Source: Methylacidiphilum caldifontis
GTDB lineage: Bacteria > Verrucomicrobiota > Verrucomicrobiia > Methylacidiphilales > Methylacidiphilaceae
NCBI RefSeq assembly: GCF_017310505.1
Contig: NZ_CP065957.1
Span: 310,001-374,000 of the forward strand
Direction of reading: 5' to 3'
DNA length: 64,000 nucleotides
Of this stretch, positions 45,504 through 52,750 are shown one piece after another; the stretch's first letter is position 1; each line of letters begins with the position of its first letter. The position numbers and the translations under genes are program-made. The notes beneath the pieces are model-generated. The model searched no databases. It saw only the letters and a list, made by a program, of their open reading frames with translations, and had not been told where the DNA came from.

Positions 45504-46652
45504 TTAAAAATCCCTTTCAATCAAATGGATAGCTCCTGTTTTGACCAATGCAGAAACACTGTCTCCATCCCTAATTTTCATTTCGATGAGAGAGCTCTGG
45601 CTTATAAGGGCATTAAGCATAATCCCGCAGTCAATGGAAAGGTGAGCTAAGCCTTCTGTCATTTTTATTTTCTTCACCCTACCCGTATAACGATTTCTCA
45701 CACTGAAAGAACCTTTTGGGATATCGCGATCGGCAAGTCCATCATTTTTAAGTATAGAAACATCTTCAGCGCGAAAGAGACAAAATATCTTTCTTCCCCT
45801 AAAAAAAACATCTTTTCTCTCTTTTAATACCGCTTCTAGCTGACCGATTGGCGTTTCTACCACCACTTTGCCTTGCTCTAAATAAACAATTTCTCCAGGG
45901 ATGATATTTTCTATACCAATAATAGATGCTACTTCTATCGTTGCAGGTTCAGAAAAAACTTGTCTTGTTTCGCCAAATTGAAGCAGTTTACCCGAACTTA
46001 TTATACCCACATATCGAGCCATCTGAATGATTTCAGCCTTATCATGACTAATCATGATCGTCAAACACCCACTTTGATAAGCGATCTCTTCTATAAGTCC
46101 CCTTATTTGTTCTTTAGCCTTAAAATCCAGCCCATTTAAAGGTTCATCTAGCAAAAGCAAGCTCGGTTGCCTAGCTATAGCTCTAGCCAGAGCGACCCTC
46201 CTTTTTTCACCCCCTGAAAGCGATGATGGCCACCTTGAAGCCAGCTGTTCTATACCCGTTTTTTTAAGGGCTTGGCTAATTTTCAGTTTTATATCTGCCC
46301 GGCTCAATCCTTCTTTCTTTTTTAGACCATAACCGACATTTTTCTCTACCCTCAGATGAGGAAAGAGTGCGTCCTCCTGGACCACATACCCAATATTGCG
46401 TCGATAAGGGGGAAGGTTGAGTTTTTTTTTCGTATCTACCCATATTTCTTCGCCCATGGAGATTATCCCCTGATCAGGGAAATCTAGACCAGATATGCAA
46501 CGAAGGAGTGTGGTTTTTCCACTTCCTGAAGGGCCATAGAATGCCGTCAAAGAAGATGGGCAAAGAGGAATAGTTAACTGCGCCTGTAGCTGGAGGGAAG
46601 GAGAAATATTTTTTTCTATTTCTAAATAAAAGACTTTGTTTTGTTGGTCCAT
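45504..46652 (-). CDS. modC: Molybdate ABC transporter ATP-binding protein ModC
   Basis: A 382-residue ABC ATPase. Walker A is GPSGSGKTTLLR, the signature LSGGEKRRVALARAIA, Walker B SLLLLDEPLNGLD, with a switch His after it. After about residue 240 a TOBE/Mop-type domain (about 300-370) follows; this C-terminal domain is characteristic of ModC. The start overlaps the end of modB by 31 bases. The operon order modA-modB-modC supports molybdate over sulfate. Confidence 0.93.
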   Translation of the reverse strand: MDQQNKVFYLEIEKNISPSLQLQAQLTIPLCPSSLTAFYGPSGSGKTTLLRCISGLDFPDQGIISMGEEIWVDTKKKLNLPPYRRNIGYVVQEDALFPHLRVEKNVGYGLKKKEGLSRADIKLKISQALKKTGIEQLASRWPSSLSGGEKRRVALARAIARQPSLLLLDEPLNGLDFKAKEQIRGLIEEIAYQSGCLTIMISHDKAEIIQMARYVGIISSGKLLQFGETRQVFSEPATIEVASIIGIENIIPGEIVYLEQGKVVVETPIGQLEAVLKERKDVFFRGRKIFCLFRAEDVSILKNDGLADRDIPKGSFSVRNRYTGRVKKIKMTEGLAHLSIDCGIMLNALISQSSLIEMKIRDGDSVSALVKTGAIHLIERDF

Positions 46653-47305
46653 CTGCTGTCTGCAGTCGAATATACAATAAAAAGAACAAGAAAAGAAAAG
46701 AAGAGAAGCACAAGTGCCGTTTTGTTCGCACTTTCATAGTCAAGCCCTTCAACTTGGTCATAGAGGGCAATGGAAAGAGTCCTTGTTTTGCCTGGTAAAT
46801 CTCCTCCTACCATAAGGACAATGCCAAATTCTCCTAGAGTATGGGCAAAACTTAAGACTGTTCCTCTCAGAATACCTTGAACGGAAAGAGGCAAGATAAC
46901 TTTTAAAAACGTAGCCAACTTGTTTTCACCGCAACATAAAGAAGCTTCAATAAGTTTGCTATCCACAAGGCTAAAAGAACCGACTAAATTCTGTACCATA
47001 AAAGGCAAACTATAAATAATAGAAGCAACAAGCAACCCTTCGAAAGAAAAAACAAGAGATTTTCCAAAAACTTTTGTATAGATATTTCCGAGAGGACCAG
47101 AATTTCCAAGAAGAATAAGCAAATAGAAACCTAAAACAGTTGGCGGCAACACCAAGGGAAGACTTACCAGGGTATCCACAATCATTTGCCAATGGCTTTT
47201 TTTTCCAAAGGAAAGCCAATAGGCGATGGGAAAAGATATAAGATACAACAAAACGGTTGTCCAAAACGATAGTTTAAAGCTAAGAAAAAGGGCCGCCCAA
47301 TCCAT
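46622..47305 (-). CDS. modB: Molybdate ABC transporter permease ModB
   Basis: An inner-membrane permease of about 227 residues with five or six hydrophobic segments. It has the permease-specific loop motif seen in ModB, near EASLCCGENKLATFLKVILPLSVQGIL, and the typical SLPLVLPPTVLGFYLL and HTLGEFGIVLMVGGDLPGKT. The open frame reaches 47368, but the ATG at 47305 (MDWAALFLSFKLSFW) matches the family start and lies 13 bases after the modA stop. Confidence 0.93.
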   Translation of the reverse strand: MDWAALFLSFKLSFWTTVLLYLISFPIAYWLSFGKKSHWQMIVDTLVSLPLVLPPTVLGFYLLILLGNSGPLGNIYTKVFGKSLVFSFEGLLVASIIYSLPFMVQNLVGSFSLVDSKLIEASLCCGENKLATFLKVILPLSVQGILRGTVLSFAHTLGEFGIVLMVGGDLPGKTRTLSIALYDQVEGLDYESANKTALVLLFFSFLVLFIVYSTADSRWTNKTKSFI

Positions 47306-47318
47306 CTTTAATATCCTT

Positions 47319-48113
47319 TTATGGCAAAAGACCATATTCTTTAAGGATTCTCCGGCTATTTTCAGCAAAAAGGAAATCTTTAAATCTTTCTGCTATCGAA
47401 AAATCGGCAGTCCGCTTGATAATTAAACCATACTGTAAAATTCTTGGATAAAACTGATGGGGAACTTCTACAAATACTCCTTCAGTTTTAGCTTTTGGCG
47501 ACAAAGCCAATGAAAGAGGTACAAAAGCGATTTGAGCATTTTTTGCTTCAGCAAACTGAAAAGCTTGTATGACATTTTCTCCCATGACCATTTTTTCTTT
47601 TAATCTATCCCACAATCCCGCTTTAATAAGAGCAGCCTTAGCGGCTTTCCCATAAGGTGCTCTTTCAGGATTTGCAATAGCAATTTTCAAGACTTTGCGG
47701 TTTAATAATAAATCTTTCCAATTAGCTTGTTCCTCTTTTTTAAACTGATCTTTATGCATCCAAACAACCAATTTACCTTCAGCATATTCAAATGGTTCGC
47801 CAACAGAATATCCCTTTGAAGCAAGCAACGAAGGATATTCTCTGTCTGCAGAAAAGAAGAGATCAAAAGGAGCTCCTCGAATAACTTGCTCGTAAAACTT
47901 GCCTGAAGCCCCATAGATGATTTCGACCCGAATATCCGGATTTTTCTGCTGAAATATCTCGACAATTTTAGGCAAAACAAATCTTAAATCCGCTGCCGCA
48001 GCAACAGTTATGACCGCTGATCGATTAGCCGGCTTAACACCCTCCTCGCTCCGAAGGGGAGATACCAGAAACAAGCCTAAAAACGAAAGAACTGTAAAAT
48101 ATATTAAACGCAT
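47319..48113 (-). CDS. modA: Molybdate-binding periplasmic protein ModA
   Basis: A solute-binding protein of about 264 residues with an N-terminal signal peptide (MRLIYFTVLSFLGLFLVSPLRS). Family motifs are TVAAAADLRFVLPKI at the start of the mature protein, VEIIYGASGKFYEQVIRGAPFDLFFSADREYP, and IANPERAPYGKAAKAAL. An upstream ATG at 48134 adds seven residues. I prefer 48113 because a perfect palindrome lies exactly between the two ATGs. It delivers molybdate to ModBC for molybdenum-cofactor enzymes such as formate dehydrogenase. Confidence 0.9.
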   Translation of the reverse strand: MRLIYFTVLSFLGLFLVSPLRSEEGVKPANRSAVITVAAAADLRFVLPKIVEIFQQKNPDIRVEIIYGASGKFYEQVIRGAPFDLFFSADREYPSLLASKGYSVGEPFEYAEGKLVVWMHKDQFKKEEQANWKDLLLNRKVLKIAIANPERAPYGKAAKAALIKAGLWDRLKEKMVMGENVIQAFQFAEAKNAQIAFVPLSLALSPKAKTEGVFVEVPHQFYPRILQYGLIIKRTADFSIAERFKDFLFAENSRRILKEYGLLP

Positions 48114-48131
48114 AGTTACTTTTAAGTAACT
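48114..48131. promoter_or_regulatory. Palindrome at the modA start, candidate operator
   Basis: AGTTACTTTTAAGTAACT has perfect 8-base arms and a 2-base centre. It lies between two possible modA start codons (48134 and 48113). It could bind a ModE-like or other regulator, though it does not match the classic ModE box. The rest of the gap 48135-48340 has no other feature I can support apart from the fdhD ribosome-binding site AGGAAATAAAG at 48330-48340. Confidence 0.45.
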
Positions 48132-48340
48132 CATAAATCATTGTCAATTTTTCAATCCTCGCTTCTTTCTTCTTAAAACCCCTACATGATTGTTTTTCAT
48201 CTTCATAATCTTCTTCGACTTTATCTTTAAGTGGTTTTCTTTTTAAAAAAGCTAATGCTTAAGGGTTATTTGAATATTATCTTTTATCTCAAACAAAGAG
48301 TTTTGTACAAAAAAGCCATAGAGATAAGCAGGAAATAAAG

Positions 48341-49180
48341 ATGACGCAGAGACCAGGTTCTAAAGTTCCAATCCGCATCTGGGAGTTTACTGAAGAAACA
48401 AAAAAAAATAGGGCAGATTACCTAGCTACTGAAGAGCCATTAGAGATCCGTCTTAAGGCTGGAGAGGAAGAAAAAGTCCTAGCCGTTACGATGAGAACTC
48501 CGGGAGCTGACTTTGATTTAACCCTAGGCTTTCTGTTTTGTGAAGGAGTAATTTCTAGTTTGGATGAGGTGCACTCGATTTCCTATTGCCTGCGAAAAGA
48601 AGAAGAACAGAGATACAATAGTCTTTTGGTTATTCTTAATCAATCCCGGCTGCCAGCAATGGGATCATTTGAAAGGCACTTCATGACCTCGAGTGCCTGT
48701 GGAGTTTGTGGTCGAGCTACAGTGGATCTATTGGTTACAAAAAAAAAGGAAAACAGCCGTTTTCCTTTTAACTGGAAAATACCTTTGGAGGTCATCTACA
48801 AACTGCCCCAAGAGTTCCAAACAAAACAAAATCTCTTCAAAACCACTGGTGGATTACATGCTGCAGCCATATTCGATTTAAAAGGCAATCTAATCAATAT
48901 TAAAGAGGATGTTGGAAGACACAACGCTATGGATAAGATCGTTGGATGCGCTTTGCGCGAAGGGCTGATTCCATTGGATAAACACATCGTGATGGTTAGC
49001 GGCAGAGCCAGTTATGAGCTTCTTCAGAAAGCCTACATGGCAGGGCTCAGATTTTTTTGTTCCGTATCCGCTCCAAGCAGTCTTGCCCTTGTCGTTGCCC
49101 AAAAATTCTCTATTACCCTTGTTGGTTTTTTACGCAAAAAAAGATTTAACGTTTACAGTGGGATTGAAAGAATCGAATAG
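48341..49180 (+). CDS. fdhD: Formate dehydrogenase accessory sulfurtransferase FdhD
   Basis: A 279-residue FdhD, the protein that passes sulfur from a cysteine desulfurase to the molybdenum cofactor of formate dehydrogenase. The conserved Cys pair is in SSACGVCGRAT; other family features are TPGADFDLTLGFLFCEGVI, TGGLHAAAIF, VGRHNAMDKIVG and VMVSGRASYELLQKAYMAG. It is divergent from modA, which fits a shared need for molybdenum. The formate dehydrogenase genes themselves are not in the window. Confidence 0.95.
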   Translation: MTQRPGSKVPIRIWEFTEETKKNRADYLATEEPLEIRLKAGEEEKVLAVTMRTPGADFDLTLGFLFCEGVISSLDEVHSISYCLRKEEEQRYNSLLVILNQSRLPAMGSFERHFMTSSACGVCGRATVDLLVTKKKENSRFPFNWKIPLEVIYKLPQEFQTKQNLFKTTGGLHAAAIFDLKGNLINIKEDVGRHNAMDKIVGCALREGLIPLDKHIVMVSGRASYELLQKAYMAGLRFFCSVSAPSSLALVVAQKFSITLVGFLRKKRFNVYSGIERIE

Positions 49181-49200
49181 GTAACTTGCTTAACTCTTGA

Positions 49201-49231
49201 CCTCCTCCCCCGCCTGAAGGCGGAGGATTCC
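49201..49231 (-). repeat. IS200/IS605-type right-end hairpin
   Basis: On the minus strand, CCTCCGCC at 49219-49226 (reverse complement) pairs through a TTCA loop with GGCGGGGGAGG (49204-49214), leaving a small bulge. A GGAAGGAAT sequence precedes it and TCAAG follows. Such hairpins form the right ends of IS200/IS605 elements, directly downstream of tnpB, and in complete elements the region encodes the 3' part of the omega RNA scaffold. Confidence 0.65.
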
Positions 49232-49540
49232 TTCCTGCCACTAGGGGCCTAGTTGCACCCCTTGGATCAGTCGAACAACCAACTCCCCGGCGCTACACCG
49301 GAGAACAGGCGATCCGGGCCAGTCCAGCCCTTAATATGTTCATCGCTCCCACTGTGTCGGCATGGCCCTCATACCCGCACCTCTCGCACCGGAATGTCGT
49401 TTGCCTCGGCCGATTCGCTTGGCTTACATGTCCGCATTCCGGCACCGGACAAGTCTGGCTCGTGTACGGGGCCGGTACGGTCCTCAGCCAGCCCCCTAAC
49501 CCGTGGAGCTTGTAGCCCAAGAACGTATCAATGCCTTTTC
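49229..49540 (-). pseudogene. tnpB: TnpB C-terminal remnant (IS200/IS605 family)
   Basis: The minus strand reads the end of a TnpB protein: YKLHGLGGWLRTVPAPYTSQ, then the zinc ribbon with CPVPEC and CERC, then the RuvC-III segment HADTVGAMNIL with its catalytic Asp. The first zinc pair is C-x4-C rather than the usual C-x2-C. Only about 75 codons remain (stop at 49293), and an in-frame TGA near 49541 marks the break. The piece is far more GC-rich than its surroundings, so it came from a GC-rich donor. The transposase tnpA and the left end are absent. Confidence 0.8.
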
Positions 49541-49739
49541 ATTCTATAAGCTAACGATTTTCTCTAGAAATCGTGCTTTTCCAAATTGCATTTCCAAAAC
49601 TTCTGAAATGATTAAACGATCATATCTAACATATCCTTGATCGCTTTGATTTAGCGGGATCCTTAACAAGATGAAGTTAAATAGAATGAATGTTGAGTAC
49701 ATGAGTTTTGTATTCATGCCAATTATGAATATGTTTTAA

Positions 49740-51251
49740 ATGATGAAGTTTACATTTAAGAAAACTTTTTTCATTATTCCTTTTTTTCTTTTGTCTCTTT
49801 CCCTTTTTTGGGGCATGAGCCAATGGCCAGGAACAACGACCCGAAGCAAGGCTGAGATAACAAAATTTAGATCTGAATTAAGCAAAGAAATTGATGAATT
49901 AACTTCTCTGACCGATCGACTTGGAAATGAAAAAAGGCAATTTGAAAGTCTTTATGAAAAAACATTGATGTCTTCCCTTCCTGATCAGATACCACTTTCT
50001 TTAATGGAATCTTCTCTCTTTAATTATCAGTCAATGCTCGATGAACTGACGACAAAAATTTCAAAAATCCAATCTGACATTTCATCTCGAGTCGCTCAAT
50101 GGAACCTTTCATCCCAATCCGACCTTTTCGATCCTACACTGCTGAACCGGTGGACATCGATAAATTCTCAAGCGGATAATTTTTCCTCCGCCCTTCATAT
50201 TCTCCAAACCGATATCCAGCTATCTTATCAAAGACGCAACGAACTGCTTGCTGCTGAAAGTCGTCAAAAACAAGAGGAAAAAAAACAACAGGATTTAGCC
50301 GCTTCCAAGGCTGCGGCCTACTCGACGACCAATGCCTCTACTCTATCTAACGCTATTTCTCCATCCGCTCAACCTTTTGTCGGTAGCGAAGAAAACAATA
50401 CTCAGTTGACTTACTCTGGTAATCCATGGGGAGGATATGGCTATGGTTGGGGCTGGGGATGGCCATGGTGGTGGTGGGGATGGGGATTTGGTTTTGGTTT
50501 TGGATGGGGTTTATGGTGGCCTTTCTTATGGGGTCCATTCGGTTTTTTTCCTTTTGTCATTGAACGAAACGTTTTTATTACGAAAACAACCCCGACTCAA
50601 CAACATCAGGGTATGGCTCAGCATGGGGGTGCAGCCCCCCACTCTCTTTCTTCAGCCCATCCTTTTAATCATCCTGGCTCGTTCCATACCAACCAACACA
50701 ATATGACTCACACAGTCTCTGCTCACCCAGCTCATAACCTCGCCCATTCTACAACACAAGGTCCTCTTCATAACGATTTTCATAACCTTCTTCACCAAGA
50801 CCATCAAAACCTTGCCGCTCTGAATCAAAGAAACTTGGCCCATACGCAACCTACAGGTTCTCTTTCCCCCGTTCATCCTCAACACCTGACTAACCATGGC
50901 ATTCATGACATTGCTGGTCATCCTCTCCATTCTCCCTCAACAGGTCATCTTGCTTCTCATTTTGGTTCTCCATCCTCTTTTTCTGGACACATGGGAGGTG
51001 CTCCTCTCCACTCCTTCTCTGGTGGCGGCACCTTTCATGGCAGTAGTGGACTTTCCCACGGATTTATTTTCCATGGGGCAACAGGGTTAGGTCATGGAGG
51101 CTTTTACGGTCATCAGGGCTTTATTGGACATCCTGGAGGCTTCTATGGAGGAATGAGAGGATTCCATGGGGGAATGGGAGGCTTCCACGGGGGGATGGGA
51201 GGATTTCATGGGGGAATGGGAGGTTTTCATGGGGGAGGATTCCACCATTAA
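49740..51251 (+). CDS. Secreted Trp/Gly- and His-rich repeat protein, function unknown
   Basis: A 503-residue protein that I do not recognise. A signal peptide (about 1-27) leads into a helical, charged domain (about 36-190) with heptad-like spacing. Residues 229-272 are an extreme aromatic-glycine block (GYGWGWGWPWWWWGWGFG and onward), which could insert in a membrane or pack as a low-complexity sheet. Residues 281-503 hold 38 histidines (17 per cent), first Asn/Gln/His-rich and then near-perfect GGFHGGM heptad repeats. A metal-binding or matrix-forming envelope protein is the plausible reading. No ribosome-binding site is visible; the gene is 560 bases after fdhD, with the TnpB remnant between. 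Confidence 0.8.
   Translation: MMKFTFKKTFFIIPFFLLSLSLFWGMSQWPGTTTRSKAEITKFRSELSKEIDELTSLTDRLGNEKRQFESLYEKTLMSSLPDQIPLSLMESSLFNYQSMLDELTTKISKIQSDISSRVAQWNLSSQSDLFDPTLLNRWTSINSQADNFSSALHILQTDIQLSYQRRNELLAAESRQKQEEKKQQDLAASKAAAYSTTNASTLSNAISPSAQPFVGSEENNTQLTYSGNPWGGYGYGWGWGWPWWWWGWGFGFGFGWGLWWPFLWGPFGFFPFVIERNVFITKTTPTQQHQGMAQHGGAAPHSLSSAHPFNHPGSFHTNQHNMTHTVSAHPAHNLAHSTTQGPLHNDFHNLLHQDHQNLAALNQRNLAHTQPTGSLSPVHPQHLTNHGIHDIAGHPLHSPSTGHLASHFGSPSSFSGHMGGAPLHSFSGGGTFHGSSGLSHGFIFHGATGLGHGGFYGHQGFIGHPGGFYGGMRGFHGGMGGFHGGMGGFHGGMGGFHGGGFHH
51138..51236 (+). repeat. 21-base tandem repeats at the 3' end of the His-rich gene
   Basis: Four full 21-base units start at 51138, 51159, 51180 and 51201, with a partial fifth at 51222, each encoding GGFHGGM or a close variant (the first encodes GGFYGGM). 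Third-position differences between the units show that they are not brand new and that the peptide has been kept. Confidence 0.9.
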
Positions 51252-51272
51252 TCAACTCAGCGTGGATTAAGC

Positions 51273-51665
51273 TCAGTGTTGTGCCGCTTGGTCCATCTCT
51301 TTTTGGATTTTTCCCGCTTCGTTTCCGATTGACTTTTCAACTTTTCTTAGCCGATCTTGGAATTCTTTTTCCCACTTATCCCAGTTTTTTTGGAAGTCCT
51401 GCTGTTCCTTTATATACTCCTGATGAAGAGCTGAAGCCGTTTTTTGGTTTTGTTTAGCCACGGCCTGCTGCCAATCTTCAAATATTTTTACGATCCGATT
51501 ATGCTTTTTCTTTAGTTCGGAAACTTTTTGATCTTTAAAGCTATTTTTACTTTTAGCAGGGCCACTTTGAACAGAACCGGTTACAGTTTGATCTTTACCC
51601 CAAGTTTTAAAGGGAAAGACTACTAAGATAATGAGAGAAATTAGAGGAAAAACAACTTTCATCAT
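51273..51665 (-). CDS. Small exported coiled-coil protein
   Basis: A 130-residue protein with a signal peptide (about 1-23, ending KTWG). The mature part is highly charged and helical (VSELKKKHNRIVKIFEDWQQAVAKQNQKTAS..., EFQDRLRKVEKSIGNEAGKIQKEMDQAAQH), without Cys. I do not recognise the family. It converges with the Trp/His-rich gene, leaving 21 bases, and is divergent from the peroxiredoxin gene with only 13 bases between start codons. A periplasmic structural or chaperone-like role is possible (inference). Confidence 0.75.
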   Translation of the reverse strand: MMKVVFPLISLIILVVFPFKTWGKDQTVTGSVQSGPAKSKNSFKDQKVSELKKKHNRIVKIFEDWQQAVAKQNQKTASALHQEYIKEQQDFQKNWDKWEKEFQDRLRKVEKSIGNEAGKIQKEMDQAAQH

Positions 51666-51678
51666 AAAACAGTAATAA

Positions 51679-52260
51679 ATGATTTTGAATATTAATAAAA
51701 GAAAAACCCCATACAGTTTTTATTTATATGTTTTTTCTTTTTTCATTTTCTTTTTTATCATCTCTTTATATGGTAATGCTATGAATCAGCATTCACCCTT
51801 GGAAATCGGAGCAACCGTTCCTGATGTGGCGGGAGTAGACCAAGATGGTCACAGTATCCAACTTAAATCGGTTGCCCAAGAAGGAATCGTTTTATTTTAT
51901 TTTTATCCCAAGGCAGATACACCCGGTTGTACCCGGGAGGCCTGCAATTTTAGAGATAATTATAAGATGTTAATAAACAACGGAGTAAAAGTATTTGGCA
52001 TCAGCATGGATAGCCAAGAGGCTCAAAAAAAATTCAAGGATAAATATCATCTACCTTTTACTCTTTTAGCGGATCCCGAAGGTAAAATCGTAGATCAATT
52101 CGGAGTGACCAAAAGAAATGGCCATGCTTCCAGGCAATCTTTCCTTGCGAAAAATGGTAAGATCGTATGGCGCAATTTGAAAGTCAATCCCGATAATCAT
52201 GTTCAAGAAGTACTCGAAGAGGTCAAAAACCTTAAAGATAATTCCGCCCAAAATCGATAA
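51679..52260 (+). CDS. bcp: BCP-type peroxiredoxin, apparently exported
   Basis: A 193-residue thiol peroxidase of the bacterioferritin comigratory protein group. The peroxidatic Cys84 and resolving Cys89 are in FYPKADTPGCTREACNFRD, the five-residue spacing of atypical two-Cys BCP. FGISMDSQEAQKKFKDKYHLPFTLLADPEGK continues the family pattern. From this start the first 34 residues look like a signal peptide (KRK, then a long hydrophobic run to YGNA), implying periplasmic action. The ATG at 51781 would give a standard cytoplasmic BCP, so location is uncertain. Confidence 0.88.
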   Translation: MILNINKRKTPYSFYLYVFSFFIFFFIISLYGNAMNQHSPLEIGATVPDVAGVDQDGHSIQLKSVAQEGIVLFYFYPKADTPGCTREACNFRDNYKMLINNGVKVFGISMDSQEAQKKFKDKYHLPFTLLADPEGKIVDQFGVTKRNGHASRQSFLAKNGKIVWRNLKVNPDNHVQEVLEEVKNLKDNSAQNR

Positions 52261-52324
52261 CCCAAGATTAAAAAAAGTTCACAACCTTGTAGAGAAGCGT
52301 TCTTAAAAAAACATATTTCTAACG

Positions 52325-52750
52325 ATGGATAACAACCTGAGGCTAATCCTGCAGTCTGGCTTTTCATTGCTCTTTGGATTTATTCTTTTCCTCAAACCTC
52401 ATCTCCTCTATTTTCTCATCGCTGCTTATCTTCTTTTGTTTTCTATTCTTGGTTTTTTTTTCCATCTCCATTTTATATTCTGTCTTGTGACAGCGATAAG
52501 CGGAATTTTAATTCTTTTATTTCCTAATCTCATACCCTATCTCGTTGCTTTCCATTTTATTTTCTTTGCCGTCTTAAGTTTTATGGCCTTTGGCCCTTCA
52601 TTCTTCAGCATCTTTCCTATTATCATCGCTATTTTGCTTTTCATTTTTCCTAATTCCATCGCCTATCTGATTGCTTCATATCTGGTCATTAGCAGCATAG
52701 GCAATCTTTTAAATCTCTTTTTTCATCAGAAAGGAAGATTTATGATATGA
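52325..52750 (+). CDS. Three-repeat membrane protein (DUF3096/DUF308-like)
   Basis: A 141-residue, very hydrophobic protein. It is built from three tandem units of about 40 residues, each with a G-x-x-L...P...Y-L/I-(I/V)-A pattern (for example GFILFLKPHLLYFLIAAYLL, GILILLFPNLIPYLVAFHF and AILLFIFPNSIAYLIASYLV). Each unit probably forms a helical hairpin around the Pro. This resembles DUF3096/HdeD-like small membrane proteins, some linked to acid stress. Its stop overlaps the start of the next gene (ATGA), so the two are coupled. Confidence 0.72.
   Translation: MDNNLRLILQSGFSLLFGFILFLKPHLLYFLIAAYLLLFSILGFFFHLHFIFCLVTAISGILILLFPNLIPYLVAFHFIFFAVLSFMAFGPSFFSIFPIIIAILLFIFPNSIAYLIASYLVISSIGNLLNLFFHQKGRFMI

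Noticed and set aside
48135-48340. A molybdenum-cofactor riboswitch or ModE box between modA and fdhD
   Set aside because: The gap is AT-rich and lacks the paired helices of the Moco riboswitch and the classic ModE half-sites; only the separate palindrome at the modA start stands out.
49253-49549. A 98-codon plus-strand frame over the TnpB remnant
   Set aside because: The minus strand in the same place encodes the recognisable TnpB zinc ribbon and RuvC motif; the plus frame is its shadow.
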